Below are positions 28,846 through 37,465 of a stretch of 64,000 bases of DNA, one piece after another. This DNA is from an uncultured Aquimarina sp. GTDB taxonomy: Bacteria; Bacteroidota; Bacteroidia; Flavobacteriales; Flavobacteriaceae. The translations under genes and the position numbers were made by a program. The stretch's first letter is position 1; every line of letters starts with the position of its first letter. Below the pieces are notes generated by a model. It made no database searches and was not told the origin of the DNA. It worked only from the letters and a program-made list of their open reading frames with translations. Where the stretch lies: contig NZ_CANLYD010000010.1 in assembly GCF_947495315.1 (NCBI RefSeq), positions 62,001-126,000 of the forward strand, read 5' to 3'.

Positions 28846-31800
28846 TCACTTCTTATAATGTATAGTATATCTCCAATAAGAGAATGCTCCTAATATTGCC
28901 CAGACTAAGAAACTATAATACACTGCTGTTGGAGTTACCACCTGATCACCGCTAGCATAAGAATGCAATCCTTTTAAGTAAAAATTTACTCCGAAATATG
29001 TCATTAATATGGATGAAACCGCAAATACAGACATCAAATTAAAGAACCATCTTCCTCTCAGACGAGGAACCAATCGCATATGAATCACAAAAGCATATAC
29101 CATAATACTAACCAGTGCCCATGTTTCTTTTGGGTCCCAACCCCAATAACGTCCCCAACTTTCATTGGCCCACATTCCTCCTAAAAAGTTACCAATAGTT
29201 AACATAACAAGACCTATGGTTAATGCCATTTCGTTAATAATTGTAATCTCTTTGATATTGAGATCCATTCTCTTTTTATTAGACTCAGTGGTTAGTATCA
29301 TTAATAATAATGAAAGTATTCCTAAAATAGCTCCTACAAAGAAAGGACCATAACTCGCCACAATGATCGACACGTGAATCAATACCCAATAAGAATCCAA
29401 TACAGGTTGTAGATTTGCAATAGCCGGATCTGTCCAGTTTTCATGAGCAAAAAATAGAATAATTGCAGCCACAAAGGCTGTTGCCGCTACAGTTAGATTG
29501 CTCTTTTTACCAAAAGCTAAACCTAGTGCCATCGTTGCCCACGCCACATAAATCATGGATTCATACGCATCACTCCACGGTGCGTGACCTGATACATACC
29601 ATCTAATTATTAATCCAGATGTATGTGCCATAAAAATCAATACAGTAATCCCCATAAAGATGTTTATCAACACTTTTACAAACTTATTCTTGTAATAAAA
29701 TATACCAAAAACGATGATCAGAATAAATAATACACTTGAAACACCATAGTATTTATACAATGTTCTGAAAATATCATATTTATTTAATGCGATTTCAGCT
29801 TTGATTTTATCATCAGCTGGCATGACTTCACTACCAAACTTTGTCTGAAATGCTTTTATACTCTCTATGTATTGATTAGGTTTGCTGTAGTCTCCTGATT
29901 TTCTTGCTTCCTGTAATGACTGTATATAAATAGGAATAATTTGTCTGGTATATACAGAATCCATTCCTGTGAACTTATGCTCATTCAATTGTGGCACAGA
30001 AACCCATTTGTTACCCACATCTCCTGGAACCGGAAAAATTTTAAGAATTCCACCGCCTAATGCCTGATTTAAAAGGTAAAACTTTTCATGGGTTTTCAAG
30101 AAATCCTTCTCAAAACTACTTGGTGTATTCGTACTACTTGCTTTTTCTAAATAAGGATCCAATTTATAAGAACCGTCTTGTTCTACTAGATCTATTAGAG
30201 AAACCCTTCTTTCGGATTTAGAGACACCTAGTATCTTTCGGATACTGTCGTTTTCTTTTTGTATTTCTATAATAGGAATACTGTACCATATAAATGGATT
30301 CTCTACCATCGATACAAAAACCTGATCAGCAGTTAATCCTTCATAGGTATCTTTTTTACTTAACTTACGCAATAACTCTGAAGAAAATGTATTAACTGGC
30401 TTCATCCTACCGCGTTCATCTTGTATCACAATACTACCAAATTTCGCAGCATGTTCTTTGCTTACGGCATTCGCTTTAATTATAGAGTCTAATTTAGCTT
30501 TTCCAGGTAAGGTTTGTAAATGATTTACATGATCTGTTTGTTGTTCCTGTTCTAATTGTGCGAAAGAAAAAGTTGAAATAAATAAAGCTACTAAAACAGT
30601 TAACTCTTTCTTTTTTATCTTCACTTTGTTAAGCATTTGTTCTAGATCCTTAAATCTGGATCCTCTCGTAAAAAGAATAAGCATTAGTCCAAGATATAAT
30701 AACATATACCCCGCATAGGTAATCATAGTACCCCAATAATCGTGACTTACAGATAATACGGTACCCTTTTCATCAGGATCAAAAGAAGCTTGAAAAAAAC
30801 GATACCCTTTATGATCTAAAACATGATTCATATAGATATCATAAGGACGAGGAGCAGCTTTATCTTCAACAATATCTACTTTACTCATAAACGACTTATA
30901 TACTTTTTCTGTTCCTGGTTGTTTTTCGGCTATAAAATCATTCAACTTTAGAGCAAAAGGAAGTTCTAATCGCTTTGACCCATAGTTGTAGTACATATCC
31001 AAGCCTCCTAAAGAAATCTTTTTCATATCATTAGCGTATCCCTTTCCTCCCAGTAACTTCACCTCTTTAGTTTCTCCATTAGTGGTTACATCAAAAATCA
31101 GTGCATCTTGCTGTCCTTTGTCTTTCACTTCGATCGGGATAACATCATACTTTCCCGTAATTACAGGCTCTGGAATTACAAATTGCATCCCAGCAGTTTG
31201 ATATAATGATCGTAACATCAGTGGTTGTAAACTATCTTTGATTACCAAGCCTTGCTTTTGATCAGCCATTCTCATATAAGAACCGTCAAAAGGTGATTCT
31301 ATGTAATACTCGTCATTCTCATATGTGATATTGATAGCACCTTTAGTAGGGACATTAAAGGCCACCAAAATATTATGGATATTAGAAACTTCTCCTTCTT
31401 TTAAATAGTGATCGTGTCTATTACCATCTCCTGCCTCTACTATCTTTAAATAATTCTCTCCATCCTCTGTTTCAACCAATCCCATTTCTGCTCCAGTGAT
31501 ATATTCTTTATATTGAATAGTAACTGGTTGCTGGTTATAATCGGTATTTATAGTGAAGCTATTATCCGTAGCCTGTGTCAATTCTAATTGCTCGGATACA
31601 ACACGTCTTCGCGGTTCCCCATTAATTTCTCCATCAAGGAATGCGGTTAAATAGGTGTGTTCGGATAAAAACTCTGAGGTCGTTTCTCCCTCTCTTATCG
31701 GCATTACACCTTCGTAACTAATGTATCTGGTAACAAAAGCTCCTAAAAGTATTAAAATAAAGGAGAGATGTAGCAATAATGTTGCCCACTTATCTTTTTT

Positions 31801-32016
31801 ATACAATTGATAACGTACTATATTCCCACAGAAGTTGATCATAAAAAAAGCCATAATGGCCTCGAACCACCAGGTGTTATATATCCAAATTCTTGCAGCG
31901 GTTGTACCATAAGCATCTTCTAAAAAAGTACCTACTGCCATAGAGGCGGCAAAAACAATAAATAGGATTGCCATTAATCTGGTAGAAAATAAAATACTTG
32001 CCAACTTCTTTTGCAT
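28846..32016 (-). CDS. ccsA: Fused cytochrome c maturation protein CcsBA (ResB-CcsA)
   Basis: 1056-residue membrane protein that exports haem and joins it to apocytochromes c (System II). The N-terminal half is ResB-like (several helices in the first 110 residues, a periplasmic domain, another helix near 430-460). A linker follows, and the C-terminal third (about 740-1056) is CcsA with the haem-binding WGRYWGWDPKETW motif near residue 960. Bacteroidota commonly carry this fusion. It is a single gene, divergent from the DUF2520 operon; the 132-base gap to the next start must hold both promoters. Confidence 0.94.
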   Translation of the reverse strand: MQKKLASILFSTRLMAILFIVFAASMAVGTFLEDAYGTTAARIWIYNTWWFEAIMAFFMINFCGNIVRYQLYKKDKWATLLLHLSFILILLGAFVTRYISYEGVMPIREGETTSEFLSEHTYLTAFLDGEINGEPRRRVVSEQLELTQATDNSFTINTDYNQQPVTIQYKEYITGAEMGLVETEDGENYLKIVEAGDGNRHDHYLKEGEVSNIHNILVAFNVPTKGAINITYENDEYYIESPFDGSYMRMADQKQGLVIKDSLQPLMLRSLYQTAGMQFVIPEPVITGKYDVIPIEVKDKGQQDALIFDVTTNGETKEVKLLGGKGYANDMKKISLGGLDMYYNYGSKRLELPFALKLNDFIAEKQPGTEKVYKSFMSKVDIVEDKAAPRPYDIYMNHVLDHKGYRFFQASFDPDEKGTVLSVSHDYWGTMITYAGYMLLYLGLMLILFTRGSRFKDLEQMLNKVKIKKKELTVLVALFISTFSFAQLEQEQQTDHVNHLQTLPGKAKLDSIIKANAVSKEHAAKFGSIVIQDERGRMKPVNTFSSELLRKLSKKDTYEGLTADQVFVSMVENPFIWYSIPIIEIQKENDSIRKILGVSKSERRVSLIDLVEQDGSYKLDPYLEKASSTNTPSSFEKDFLKTHEKFYLLNQALGGGILKIFPVPGDVGNKWVSVPQLNEHKFTGMDSVYTRQIIPIYIQSLQEARKSGDYSKPNQYIESIKAFQTKFGSEVMPADDKIKAEIALNKYDIFRTLYKYYGVSSVLFILIIVFGIFYYKNKFVKVLINIFMGITVLIFMAHTSGLIIRWYVSGHAPWSDAYESMIYVAWATMALGLAFGKKSNLTVAATAFVAAIILFFAHENWTDPAIANLQPVLDSYWVLIHVSIIVASYGPFFVGAILGILSLLLMILTTESNKKRMDLNIKEITIINEMALTIGLVMLTIGNFLGGMWANESWGRYWGWDPKETWALVSIMVYAFVIHMRLVPRLRGRWFFNLMSVFAVSSILMTYFGVNFYLKGLHSYASGDQVVTPTAVYYSFLVWAILGAFSYWRYTIHYKK

Positions 32017-32148
32017 CGTAATTTTTTTAGCTCGGCAAATTTAATGTTTTTGAGAGGATAATCAGACATTCTAATTATCCTATTTGTTGGTTTTAACAGA
32101 ACTATAAAACTTGTCTAATTTTTAAAGTATCTTCCTTATTTTAGCCAA

Positions 32149-32913
32149 ATGATTACAATTGTTATTCTTGGTGCCGGAAATGTAGCGCAACATTTGTATA
32201 CTGCTTTTTTAAATCAAAAATCTGTAGCAATAATACAGTCCTACAACAGAAAAGGAATACGAATACATAAAGATCAAAAAGAAGCTACTATTACCAACGA
32301 TCTAAATAGCTTAAAAAAAGCTGATCTGTATATTTTAGCAATCAGTGATGATGCGATAGAAAAGGTATCAAGCACCTTACCTTTCCAGAATAGGTTAGTT
32401 GTTCACACTTCTGGTAGTGTTCCAATGCAGGCTATTGATGATAAGAATTCTCGTGGGGTTTTCTATCCATTACAAACATTTAGTGCTACGAAGAAGGTTG
32501 ATTTTAGTAAAATTCCGTTTTGTGTTGAAGCCGAGAAAGAACAAGATGTAATAGTATTAAAAAATCTAGCTTCTATATTATCGCAAAAAATATATGATGT
32601 TTCCTCTGACCAGAGAAATGTATTACATGTAGCAGCAGTATTTGTAAATAATTTTACCAATTATATGTTTTCTATCGGAAATGAGATTTGTAGAGAAAAT
32701 AATGTCCCTTTTGAAATTTTACATCCGCTGATCCAAGAAACTGCAAAAAAAATAATTGAGATCGAACCAGATATTGCTCAAACTGGACCTGCTATTCGCA
32801 AAGATGTTCAGACGATTGATCGACATCTCGAAATTCTAAAAGACGATTCACAAAAACAACTATATAAAATGCTTACCAAAGCGATACAATCTAGATATGG
32901 AAAAGAGCTATAA
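32149..32913 (+). CDS. Rossmann-fold / DUF2520 protein
   Basis: 254 residues. The N-terminal NAD(P)-binding fold shows VILGAGNVAQHLYTAF, and the C-terminal half is DUF2520 (AAVFVNNFTNYMFSIG onward). The family resembles proline and ketopantoate reductases, but its substrate is not settled. Its 3' end overlaps the next gene (KdsC-like phosphatase) by 17 bases, indicating translational coupling. This order is common in Flavobacteriia. Confidence 0.88.
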   Translation: MITIVILGAGNVAQHLYTAFLNQKSVAIIQSYNRKGIRIHKDQKEATITNDLNSLKKADLYILAISDDAIEKVSSTLPFQNRLVVHTSGSVPMQAIDDKNSRGVFYPLQTFSATKKVDFSKIPFCVEAEKEQDVIVLKNLASILSQKIYDVSSDQRNVLHVAAVFVNNFTNYMFSIGNEICRENNVPFEILHPLIQETAKKIIEIEPDIAQTGPAIRKDVQTIDRHLEILKDDSQKQLYKMLTKAIQSRYGKEL

Positions 32914-33421
32914 AGAATATTTAAAACATATTACCACTTTTATCTTTGATGTCGATGGTGTTCTCACAGATGGAACCGTACTCATTAACACTGATGGAGA
33001 GTTACTAAGAACTATGAATATCAAAGACGGATACGCATTAAAAACTGCTGTGCAGCAAGGTTTCAACGTATGTATCATATCTGGAGGGAAAAATGAGGGA
33101 GTCAGAAAAAGATTAGAAGGATTAGAAATTAAAGATATTTATTTAGGCGCTCATCATAAAGTAGAGCAACTAAATGAATATATGAATAATCTTGATATCA
33201 AAATCGAAAACGTTTTATATATGGGAGATGATATTCCGGATTTACCTGTAATGAAAATGGTGGGATTACCTACCTGCCCGCAAGATGCGGTAGCAGAAAT
33301 AAAAGAAGTTTCTAAATATGTTTCCTTTAAAAAAGGTGGAAAAGGCTGTGTGAGAGATGTCATAGAACAAGTACTTAAAGTACAAGGGAAATGGATTGAG
33401 AATTATGATGCCAAAGCCTAA
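32897..33421 (+). CDS. KdsC-type HAD phosphatase
   Basis: 174 residues. The HAD motif I reads FDVDGVLTDG, motif II IISGGKN, and the later acidic motif GDDIPDLPVM. This matches the small cap-less C0 class that acts on 3-deoxy-manno-octulosonate 8-phosphate in lipopolysaccharide synthesis, or a close sugar phosphate. The start overlaps the preceding DUF2520 gene. The exact substrate in this organism is inferred from family only. Confidence 0.9.
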   Translation: MEKSYKEYLKHITTFIFDVDGVLTDGTVLINTDGELLRTMNIKDGYALKTAVQQGFNVCIISGGKNEGVRKRLEGLEIKDIYLGAHHKVEQLNEYMNNLDIKIENVLYMGDDIPDLPVMKMVGLPTCPQDAVAEIKEVSKYVSFKKGGKGCVRDVIEQVLKVQGKWIENYDAKA

Positions 33422-33458
33422 ATATTTTATCTATCTAACTCAAAAAGATATTGCTTAA

Positions 33459-34031
33459 ATGAAACTAGTATTTGCCACAAATAATCCTAATAAATTAAAA
33501 GAAGTACAAGCGCTGGTTCCTTCTCATATTCAATTACTAAGCTTAGAGAATATAGGCTGTACCGAGGATATTCCTGAAACATCTCCTACTATTAAAGGTA
33601 ACGCAATACAAAAAGCTCAATACATAAAAGAAAATTATGGATATGACTGTTTTGCCGATGACACAGGATTAGAGGTAGATGTTCTGAATGGTGATCCTGG
33701 CGTATATTCTGCTCGTTATGCAGGAGAAGCCAAAGATTCTAATGCCAATATGGATAAACTTCTAGACAACTTAAAGGAAAAAGAAGATCGCAAAGCACAA
33801 TTCAAAACAGTTGTTGCACTTCATATTAATGGTAAGTTAGAAACGTTTACTGGTATTTGCTCAGGGACTATCACTGTCCAGAAAAAAGGTAATAAAGGTT
33901 TTGGATATGATCCTATTTTTTTACCAAATGGATACGCTGAAACATTTGCAGAACTTCCACTGGAAGAAAAAAACACCATCAGTCATCGTGCGAAGGCAGT
34001 GAAACAATTGGTAACTTTTTTAAACAACTAA
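33459..34031 (+). CDS. rdgB: Non-canonical purine NTP pyrophosphatase (RdgB/HAM1)
   Basis: 190 residues, usual length. Removes XTP and dITP from the nucleotide pool. Signature stretches: the N-terminal FATNNPNKLKEV, FADDTGLEVD, PGVYSARYAG and the C-terminal GFGYDPIF and SHRAKA. Third in the DUF2520-KdsC-RdgB operon, 37 bases after the phosphatase. Its stop codon overlaps that of the convergent CPBP gene by 4 bases. Confidence 0.96.
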   Translation: MKLVFATNNPNKLKEVQALVPSHIQLLSLENIGCTEDIPETSPTIKGNAIQKAQYIKENYGYDCFADDTGLEVDVLNGDPGVYSARYAGEAKDSNANMDKLLDNLKEKEDRKAQFKTVVALHINGKLETFTGICSGTITVQKKGNKGFGYDPIFLPNGYAETFAELPLEEKNTISHRAKAVKQLVTFLNN

Positions 34032-34663
34032 TCTGCGCTTGGAAATGCTAACATCTCTCCCATTCCTACAGTAAAAAGCCAGTTTCCATAAATCGCATGT
34101 TCAATAGACACCAAAGTGGTTGATTTTGTCCTCTGATACGTAAATGCAAACAATAAACCTCCTAGAAAAGTGAGTAGCTGAACTAGAAAACTTCTTAAAA
34201 ATATATGAGCCAATGAAAAAAGGACTGCATTTATAAAAATAAACAACCACTTATTCTTGACCAGAGACTCATATCGATCATAAAAAAACGTTCTGTATAT
34301 AATTTCTTGTGGCCAAACAGATAAGAAGGTGTAAACAAACAGGATAACAACCCACAAAATCGGTTTCTTGATTACAATAGAAAACAATTTATCCGGAGCT
34401 ATCCAAAAAACATATAGACTGGTAATTATAATCACAATGGCCAGTTTAATAACAGTTTCTTTCCAAAATGGTTTCCAATACGTCTGATCTGGAAATCTTA
34501 TTTTTAAAAACCCTGATCTCTTAAGGTGAATCAATATATATACGAAGCCAGCAACCGTTAATCCCACTTTTATTGGAGCAGGATAGGAAAACAAAAAGCT
34601 AACAGGGAGTAATACAAATAGAAAGAATAACTCTAATCCTCGGGCAAAAGTAGGTTGCATCAT
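34028..34663 (-). CDS. CPBP-family intramembrane metalloprotease-like protein
   Basis: 211 residues, about six membrane helices. The glutamate-arginine motif reads PQEIIYRTFF (the family norm is EExxxR, so the first Glu is Gln here), followed by FSLAHIF with its histidine and EHAIYGNW near the C-terminus. These are the three conserved CPBP (CAAX protease and bacteriocin-processing) motifs. Function in this organism is unknown. It is the first gene after the small-RNA array on the same strand, but a terminator (34720-34747) separates them. Confidence 0.75.
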   Translation of the reverse strand: MMQPTFARGLELFFLFVLLPVSFLFSYPAPIKVGLTVAGFVYILIHLKRSGFLKIRFPDQTYWKPFWKETVIKLAIVIIITSLYVFWIAPDKLFSIVIKKPILWVVILFVYTFLSVWPQEIIYRTFFYDRYESLVKNKWLFIFINAVLFSLAHIFLRSFLVQLLTFLGGLLFAFTYQRTKSTTLVSIEHAIYGNWLFTVGMGEMLAFPSAD

Positions 34664-34719
34664 TATTATTTTGTACTAATTTCAGCATAAAAAATGAAAC
34701 GAGTTATTTTTTAACAAAT

Positions 34720-34747
34720 AAAAAAGCCTCCGGGCAAGAGGCTTTTT
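34720..34747 (-). terminator. Terminator of small RNA A
   Basis: A 10-bp stem (AAAAAGCCTC with GAGGCTTTTT) and 7-base loop. On the minus strand it is followed by six U. The shape is symmetric, so it could also stop plus-strand transcription. Confidence 0.85.
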
Positions 34748-34857
34748 ATTAAGGAAATCAAATTTGGGGATTATCTGATTTACAATTTTGGGGCAATTTT
34801 AGATTGGCATTTGGCAATACCATAAAAACTAATTCAGCTTATATCAATCATTAACAA
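34720..34857 (-). ncRNA. Candidate small RNA A (leftmost of three tandem copies)
   Basis: Predicted transcript of about 138 nt from just after the TACTTTTG box to a terminator hairpin. It contains TTGCCCCAAAA (CCCC at 34793-34790) and ATCCCCAAAT (CCCC at 34769-34766), and its terminator loop also carries CCC. A 21-codon ATG frame exists inside it (starting near 34815) but is not kept in the other two copies, so I treat the unit as non-coding. Promoter, operator and terminator all match units B and C. Confidence 0.7.
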
Positions 34858-34862
34858 CACTT

Positions 34863-34896
34863 CAAAAGTACTCCAACATCTTAAGAAGATCTCAAA
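34863..34896 (-). promoter_or_regulatory. Promoter of small RNA A
   Basis: On the minus strand, TTTG at 34896-34893, a 22-base spacer, then TACTTTTG at 34870-34863. This fits the Bacteroidota primary sigma consensus TTTG / TAnnTTTG. Confidence 0.75.
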
Positions 34897-34921
34897 AGTG
34901 CTTACACAAAAAATTTATAAT

Positions 34922-34951
34922 ATCGACAAAACACATTTTTAATCGATAAAA
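34922..34951 (-). promoter_or_regulatory. Operator-like direct repeat upstream of small RNA A
   Basis: Read on the minus strand, TTTTATCGAT, a 10-base spacer, then TTTTGTCGAT. The repeats are 20 bp apart start to start, and the nearer one begins 52 bp upstream of the -7 box. The same arrangement precedes units B and C. Confidence 0.7.
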
Positions 34952-35076
34952 TACATCATTTAAAGATAAAACGATCTATTATATATTTAAAAGCTATAAT
35001 AAAATAAGAATTTTCTTAATTACATTAAAGGAGGTATTATTAGTCAATATATCGTGAATCAAGAAAACTTATTCCA

Positions 35077-35105
35077 TAAAAAAAGCCTCTTGGGGTATGA
35101 GGCTT
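35077..35105 (-). terminator. Terminator of small RNA B
   Basis: A 7-bp stem (AAGCCTC at 35083-35089 with GAGGCTT at 35099-35105); loop contains CCCC; followed on the minus strand by seven U. Confidence 0.82.
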
Positions 35106-35222
35106 ATTAGTAGGTAAAATTAATTTGGACAAAAAAAGTTTAGTTCTCTAAATTTTGGAGTTATCTAATTATTTGGGGGCGAAACATTAAAACTAATTTA
35201 ATTAGTAACTCTTATTCTTTCA
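35077..35222 (-). ncRNA. Candidate small RNA B (middle copy)
   Basis: Predicted transcript of about 146 nt. The start region AAGTGTGAAAG and the segment AAATTAGTTTTAATG resemble copy A. C-rich motifs: CGCCCCCAAAT (CCCCC at 35179-35175), a weaker CTCCAAAA about 20 bases on, and CCCC in the terminator loop. The only ATG frame encodes eight residues. Same strand, promoter and operator layout as A and C. Confidence 0.7.
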
Positions 35223-35227
35223 CACTT

Positions 35228-35260
35228 CAAAAGTACATGATATACTGCAACTTGGTGAAA
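35228..35260 (-). promoter_or_regulatory. Promoter of small RNA B
   Basis: TACTTTTG (minus strand, 35235-35228), identical to copies A and C. The upstream element is a weaker TTTTTC about 21 bases away, suggesting more dependence on an activator. Confidence 0.7.
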
Positions 35261-35286
35261 AATGCTGTAGTAACAAAATACAAATA

Positions 35287-35316
35287 ATCGACAAAATACG
35301 ATTTTAATCGATAAAA
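35287..35316 (-). promoter_or_regulatory. Operator-like direct repeat upstream of small RNA B
   Basis: On the minus strand, TTTTATCGAT, a 10-base spacer, TTTTGTCGAT. Spacing 20 bp; nearer repeat begins 52 bp upstream of the -7 box, exactly as in copy A. Confidence 0.7.
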
Positions 35317-35339
35317 AGAAACTTATTTATATAAACATA

Positions 35340-35562
35340 GATAATCTATTCAAAAAAGTAAGATTTTACTAACTACATATCATTTCAAATGAACATTAAA
35401 AATGAGTCAAAAGGATTTGAATTATAATGTACCTAGATAAATCATAAGGTTCAAGTTCAATAATAGCTAAGTTTCTATTTTGTTATGAAATGAACCTGTG
35501 ATAGAAATGAATTATAAGTTTTTTTTTAATCCCTATTCGATATTAGAAAAAACTGAAGGGTA
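35340..35562. other. Spacer between small RNA units B and C
   Basis: About 220 bases of AT-rich sequence. I see no frame, hairpin or repeat worth calling. Confidence 0.4.
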
Positions 35563-35709
35563 CAAAAAAAAGCCTCATTTCTGAGGCTTTGTAATTTGTC
35601 AAATTTAACTTTGGGGGAAATTAAATTTGTTGGGGCAAAAAAACGTAAACAATCAATTCCAATTTTTCTCTTTCGGTATATATTCAATTTCTTAATATCT
35701 TTCTTCCGA
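35563..35709 (-). ncRNA. Candidate small RNA C (rightmost copy)
   Basis: Predicted transcript of about 147 nt. C-rich motifs: TTGCCCCAACA (CCCC at 35635-35632) and TTCCCCCAAAG (CCCCC at 35617-35613), 19 bases apart. The 5' part differs from A and B, while the promoter box, operator, C-rich core and terminator are kept. No ATG frame of note lies in the transcript; a 63-codon frame across it crosses the terminator and promoter and is rejected. Confidence 0.68.
35564..35590 (-). terminator. Terminator of small RNA C
   Basis: A 9-bp stem (AAAGCCTCA at 35569-35577 with TGAGGCTTT at 35582-35590) and tetraloop-size loop, followed on the minus strand by eight U. Confidence 0.85.
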
Positions 35710-35714
35710 TGGTT

Positions 35715-35745
35715 CAAAAGTATTCAAACATCACATGTTCACAAA
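35715..35745 (-). promoter_or_regulatory. Promoter of small RNA C
   Basis: On the minus strand, TTTG at 35745-35742, 19-base spacer, TACTTTTG at 35722-35715. This is a near-perfect match to the Bacteroidota consensus. Confidence 0.78.
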
Positions 35746-35772
35746 AATCATTGAACAAATATACATTGAATT

Positions 35773-35802
35773 ATCGATAAAAAGCATTTTTATTCGATAA
35801 AA
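35773..35802 (-). promoter_or_regulatory. Operator-like direct repeat upstream of small RNA C
   Basis: On the minus strand, TTTTATCGAA, a 10-base spacer, TTTTATCGAT. Spacing 20 bp; nearer repeat begins 51 bp upstream of the -7 box. Confidence 0.68.
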
Positions 35803-35924
35803 TGCAATTAAGAATATTTTATTACTATATCCATCCATCATTTTTATAATTAAACGAAAGGAATACGTTGCATAAATTTTATTAATATCGTAACATTACA
35901 TTCTTAAAATTTCGAATACTATAT

Positions 35925-37409
35925 ATGGAAAGTCAAAACATTACTCCTACTGATCCCCAAAACGAAGAAATTATTGAAAACAGAGAATTAAACATTTGGG
36001 AAGCGTTAATTCCAATTGTTGCATTAGTAGGTATGTTGTTTTATAATGTATACTATGCTTTTGGTGATGATGCATTAAGTGGTAGTAATCAATTTATATT
36101 GCTACTGGGTGCCGCTGTAGCCGCCATAGTAGGTTTCTTTAATAAAGTATCCTATAAACAAATGATGGAAGAAGTTGCTCGCAACGTAAAATCTACCACT
36201 GGAGCGTTACTCATATTATTAATGGTTGGATCATTAGCAGGTACTTGGCTTATTAGTGGTATTATACCCACAATGATTTATTATGGATTACAAATTCTTA
36301 ATCCTACTATTTTTCTAGCTGCTAGCGTAATTATCTGTGCTATTATTTCCATAGCCACGGGTAGTTCCTGGACAACCTCTGCTACAGTAGGTATCGCATT
36401 AATTGGAATTGGAGACACATTAGGCATTTCCTTAGGAATGACTGCTGGTGCTGTTATTTCTGGAGCATACTTTGGTGATAAAATGTCACCTTTATCTGAC
36501 ACCACTAACCTGGCTCCCGCTATGGCAGGAGGAGAATTATTTTCTCATATAAAATATATGACATACACCACAGTACCAACGATAGTAGTCACGTTAATTA
36601 TATTTATAATAATTGGATTTACACTTAATACTTCTGGTACTCCTGAAATTAGTGAACAACTCGCTGCTATTAAAAGTGCATTTACAATATCACCTTGGTT
36701 ATTTATTGTACCTGTTATTGTTATTGCTCTTATTATCAAAAAAACACCTCCTTTAATCGCATTATTAGCTGGAACATTATTAGGTGCTATTGCTGCAATT
36801 ATAGCGCAACCCGATATTGTAATGAATATTGCTGGTAGTGAAACACTGAATTTTAATTCTGCGTATAAAGGTGTTATGAAAGCAATGACTGTGGATACTG
36901 CTGTAGAAACTTCTAGTAAAGAATTAAATGACCTATTTACAGCTGGAGGAATGTCTGGAATGCTAGGCACCATTTGGCTAATCGTATGTGCAATGGTCTT
37001 TGGCGGTGTTATGGATGCCATTGGAGCACTAGCTAGAATTAGTAAAGCCTTATTAAGTATGTTCGATTCTGTATTTGGATTATTTGCTAGTACTGTTGTC
37101 AGTTGTCTTGCTCTAAATGTTACTGCTTCTGATCAATATCTAGCAATTGTAGTACCGGGAAGAATGTATGCGAAAGCTTTTAAGGATAAAGGTCTTGCTC
37201 CTGAAAACTTAAGTAGAACCTTAGAAGATTCTGGAACAGTAACCTCCGTTTTAGTTCCATGGAATACATGCGGAGCTTATCAAAGTAGTGTTTTAGGTGT
37301 TCCGGTCGTAGATTATTTCATTTTTGCAATCTTCAATTGGTTAAGTCCCTTTACCACACTACTTTTTGCTGCTTTTAGAATAAAAATCAAACAGTTAGGA
37401 GATAAGTAA
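35925..37409 (+). CDS. nhaC: NhaC-type Na+/H+ antiporter
   Basis: 494-residue inner-membrane protein with about 12 helices that exchanges sodium for protons, useful in a marine habitat. The N-terminal 25 residues are a soluble acidic tail. Family features include IATGSSWTTSATVG near residue 145, AGAVISGAYFGDKMSPLSDT near 180 and the C-terminal WNTCGAYQSSVLGVP. It is monocistronic; a strong bidirectional terminator follows. The small-RNA array lies directly upstream and is transcribed away from it. Confidence 0.95.
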   Translation: MESQNITPTDPQNEEIIENRELNIWEALIPIVALVGMLFYNVYYAFGDDALSGSNQFILLLGAAVAAIVGFFNKVSYKQMMEEVARNVKSTTGALLILLMVGSLAGTWLISGIIPTMIYYGLQILNPTIFLAASVIICAIISIATGSSWTTSATVGIALIGIGDTLGISLGMTAGAVISGAYFGDKMSPLSDTTNLAPAMAGGELFSHIKYMTYTTVPTIVVTLIIFIIIGFTLNTSGTPEISEQLAAIKSAFTISPWLFIVPVIVIALIIKKTPPLIALLAGTLLGAIAAIIAQPDIVMNIAGSETLNFNSAYKGVMKAMTVDTAVETSSKELNDLFTAGGMSGMLGTIWLIVCAMVFGGVMDAIGALARISKALLSMFDSVFGLFASTVVSCLALNVTASDQYLAIVVPGRMYAKAFKDKGLAPENLSRTLEDSGTVTSVLVPWNTCGAYQSSVLGVPVVDYFIFAIFNWLSPFTTLLFAAFRIKIKQLGDK

Positions 37410-37423
37410 GAAAGTCTTATAAA

Positions 37424-37464
37424 ATAAATAAGCGCATCTAACTAGGTTAGATGCGCTTATTTAT
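37424..37464. terminator. Bidirectional terminator between nhaC and thioesterase
   Basis: A perfect 19-bp stem (37424-37442 with 37446-37464) and 3-base loop, A-rich on the left and T-rich on the right. It serves both convergent genes. Confidence 0.9.
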
Positions 37465-37465
37465 G

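Noticed and set aside
34750..34815. 21-codon ATG frame inside small RNA A
   Set aside because: Copy B has only eight codons at the matching place and copy C has no ATG there, so no peptide is conserved.
35526..35717. 63-codon minus-strand frame across small RNA C
   Set aside because: It starts within the promoter box and runs through the terminator; no protein features.
34664..35924. Insertion-sequence or MITE explanation for the tandem units
   Set aside because: No terminal inverted repeats, target duplications or transposase; the conserved parts are promoter, operator and terminator, not ends.
36545..37021. 158-codon minus-strand frame inside nhaC
   Set aside because: Shadow of a clear NhaC gene; its hydrophobic composition simply mirrors the membrane helices.
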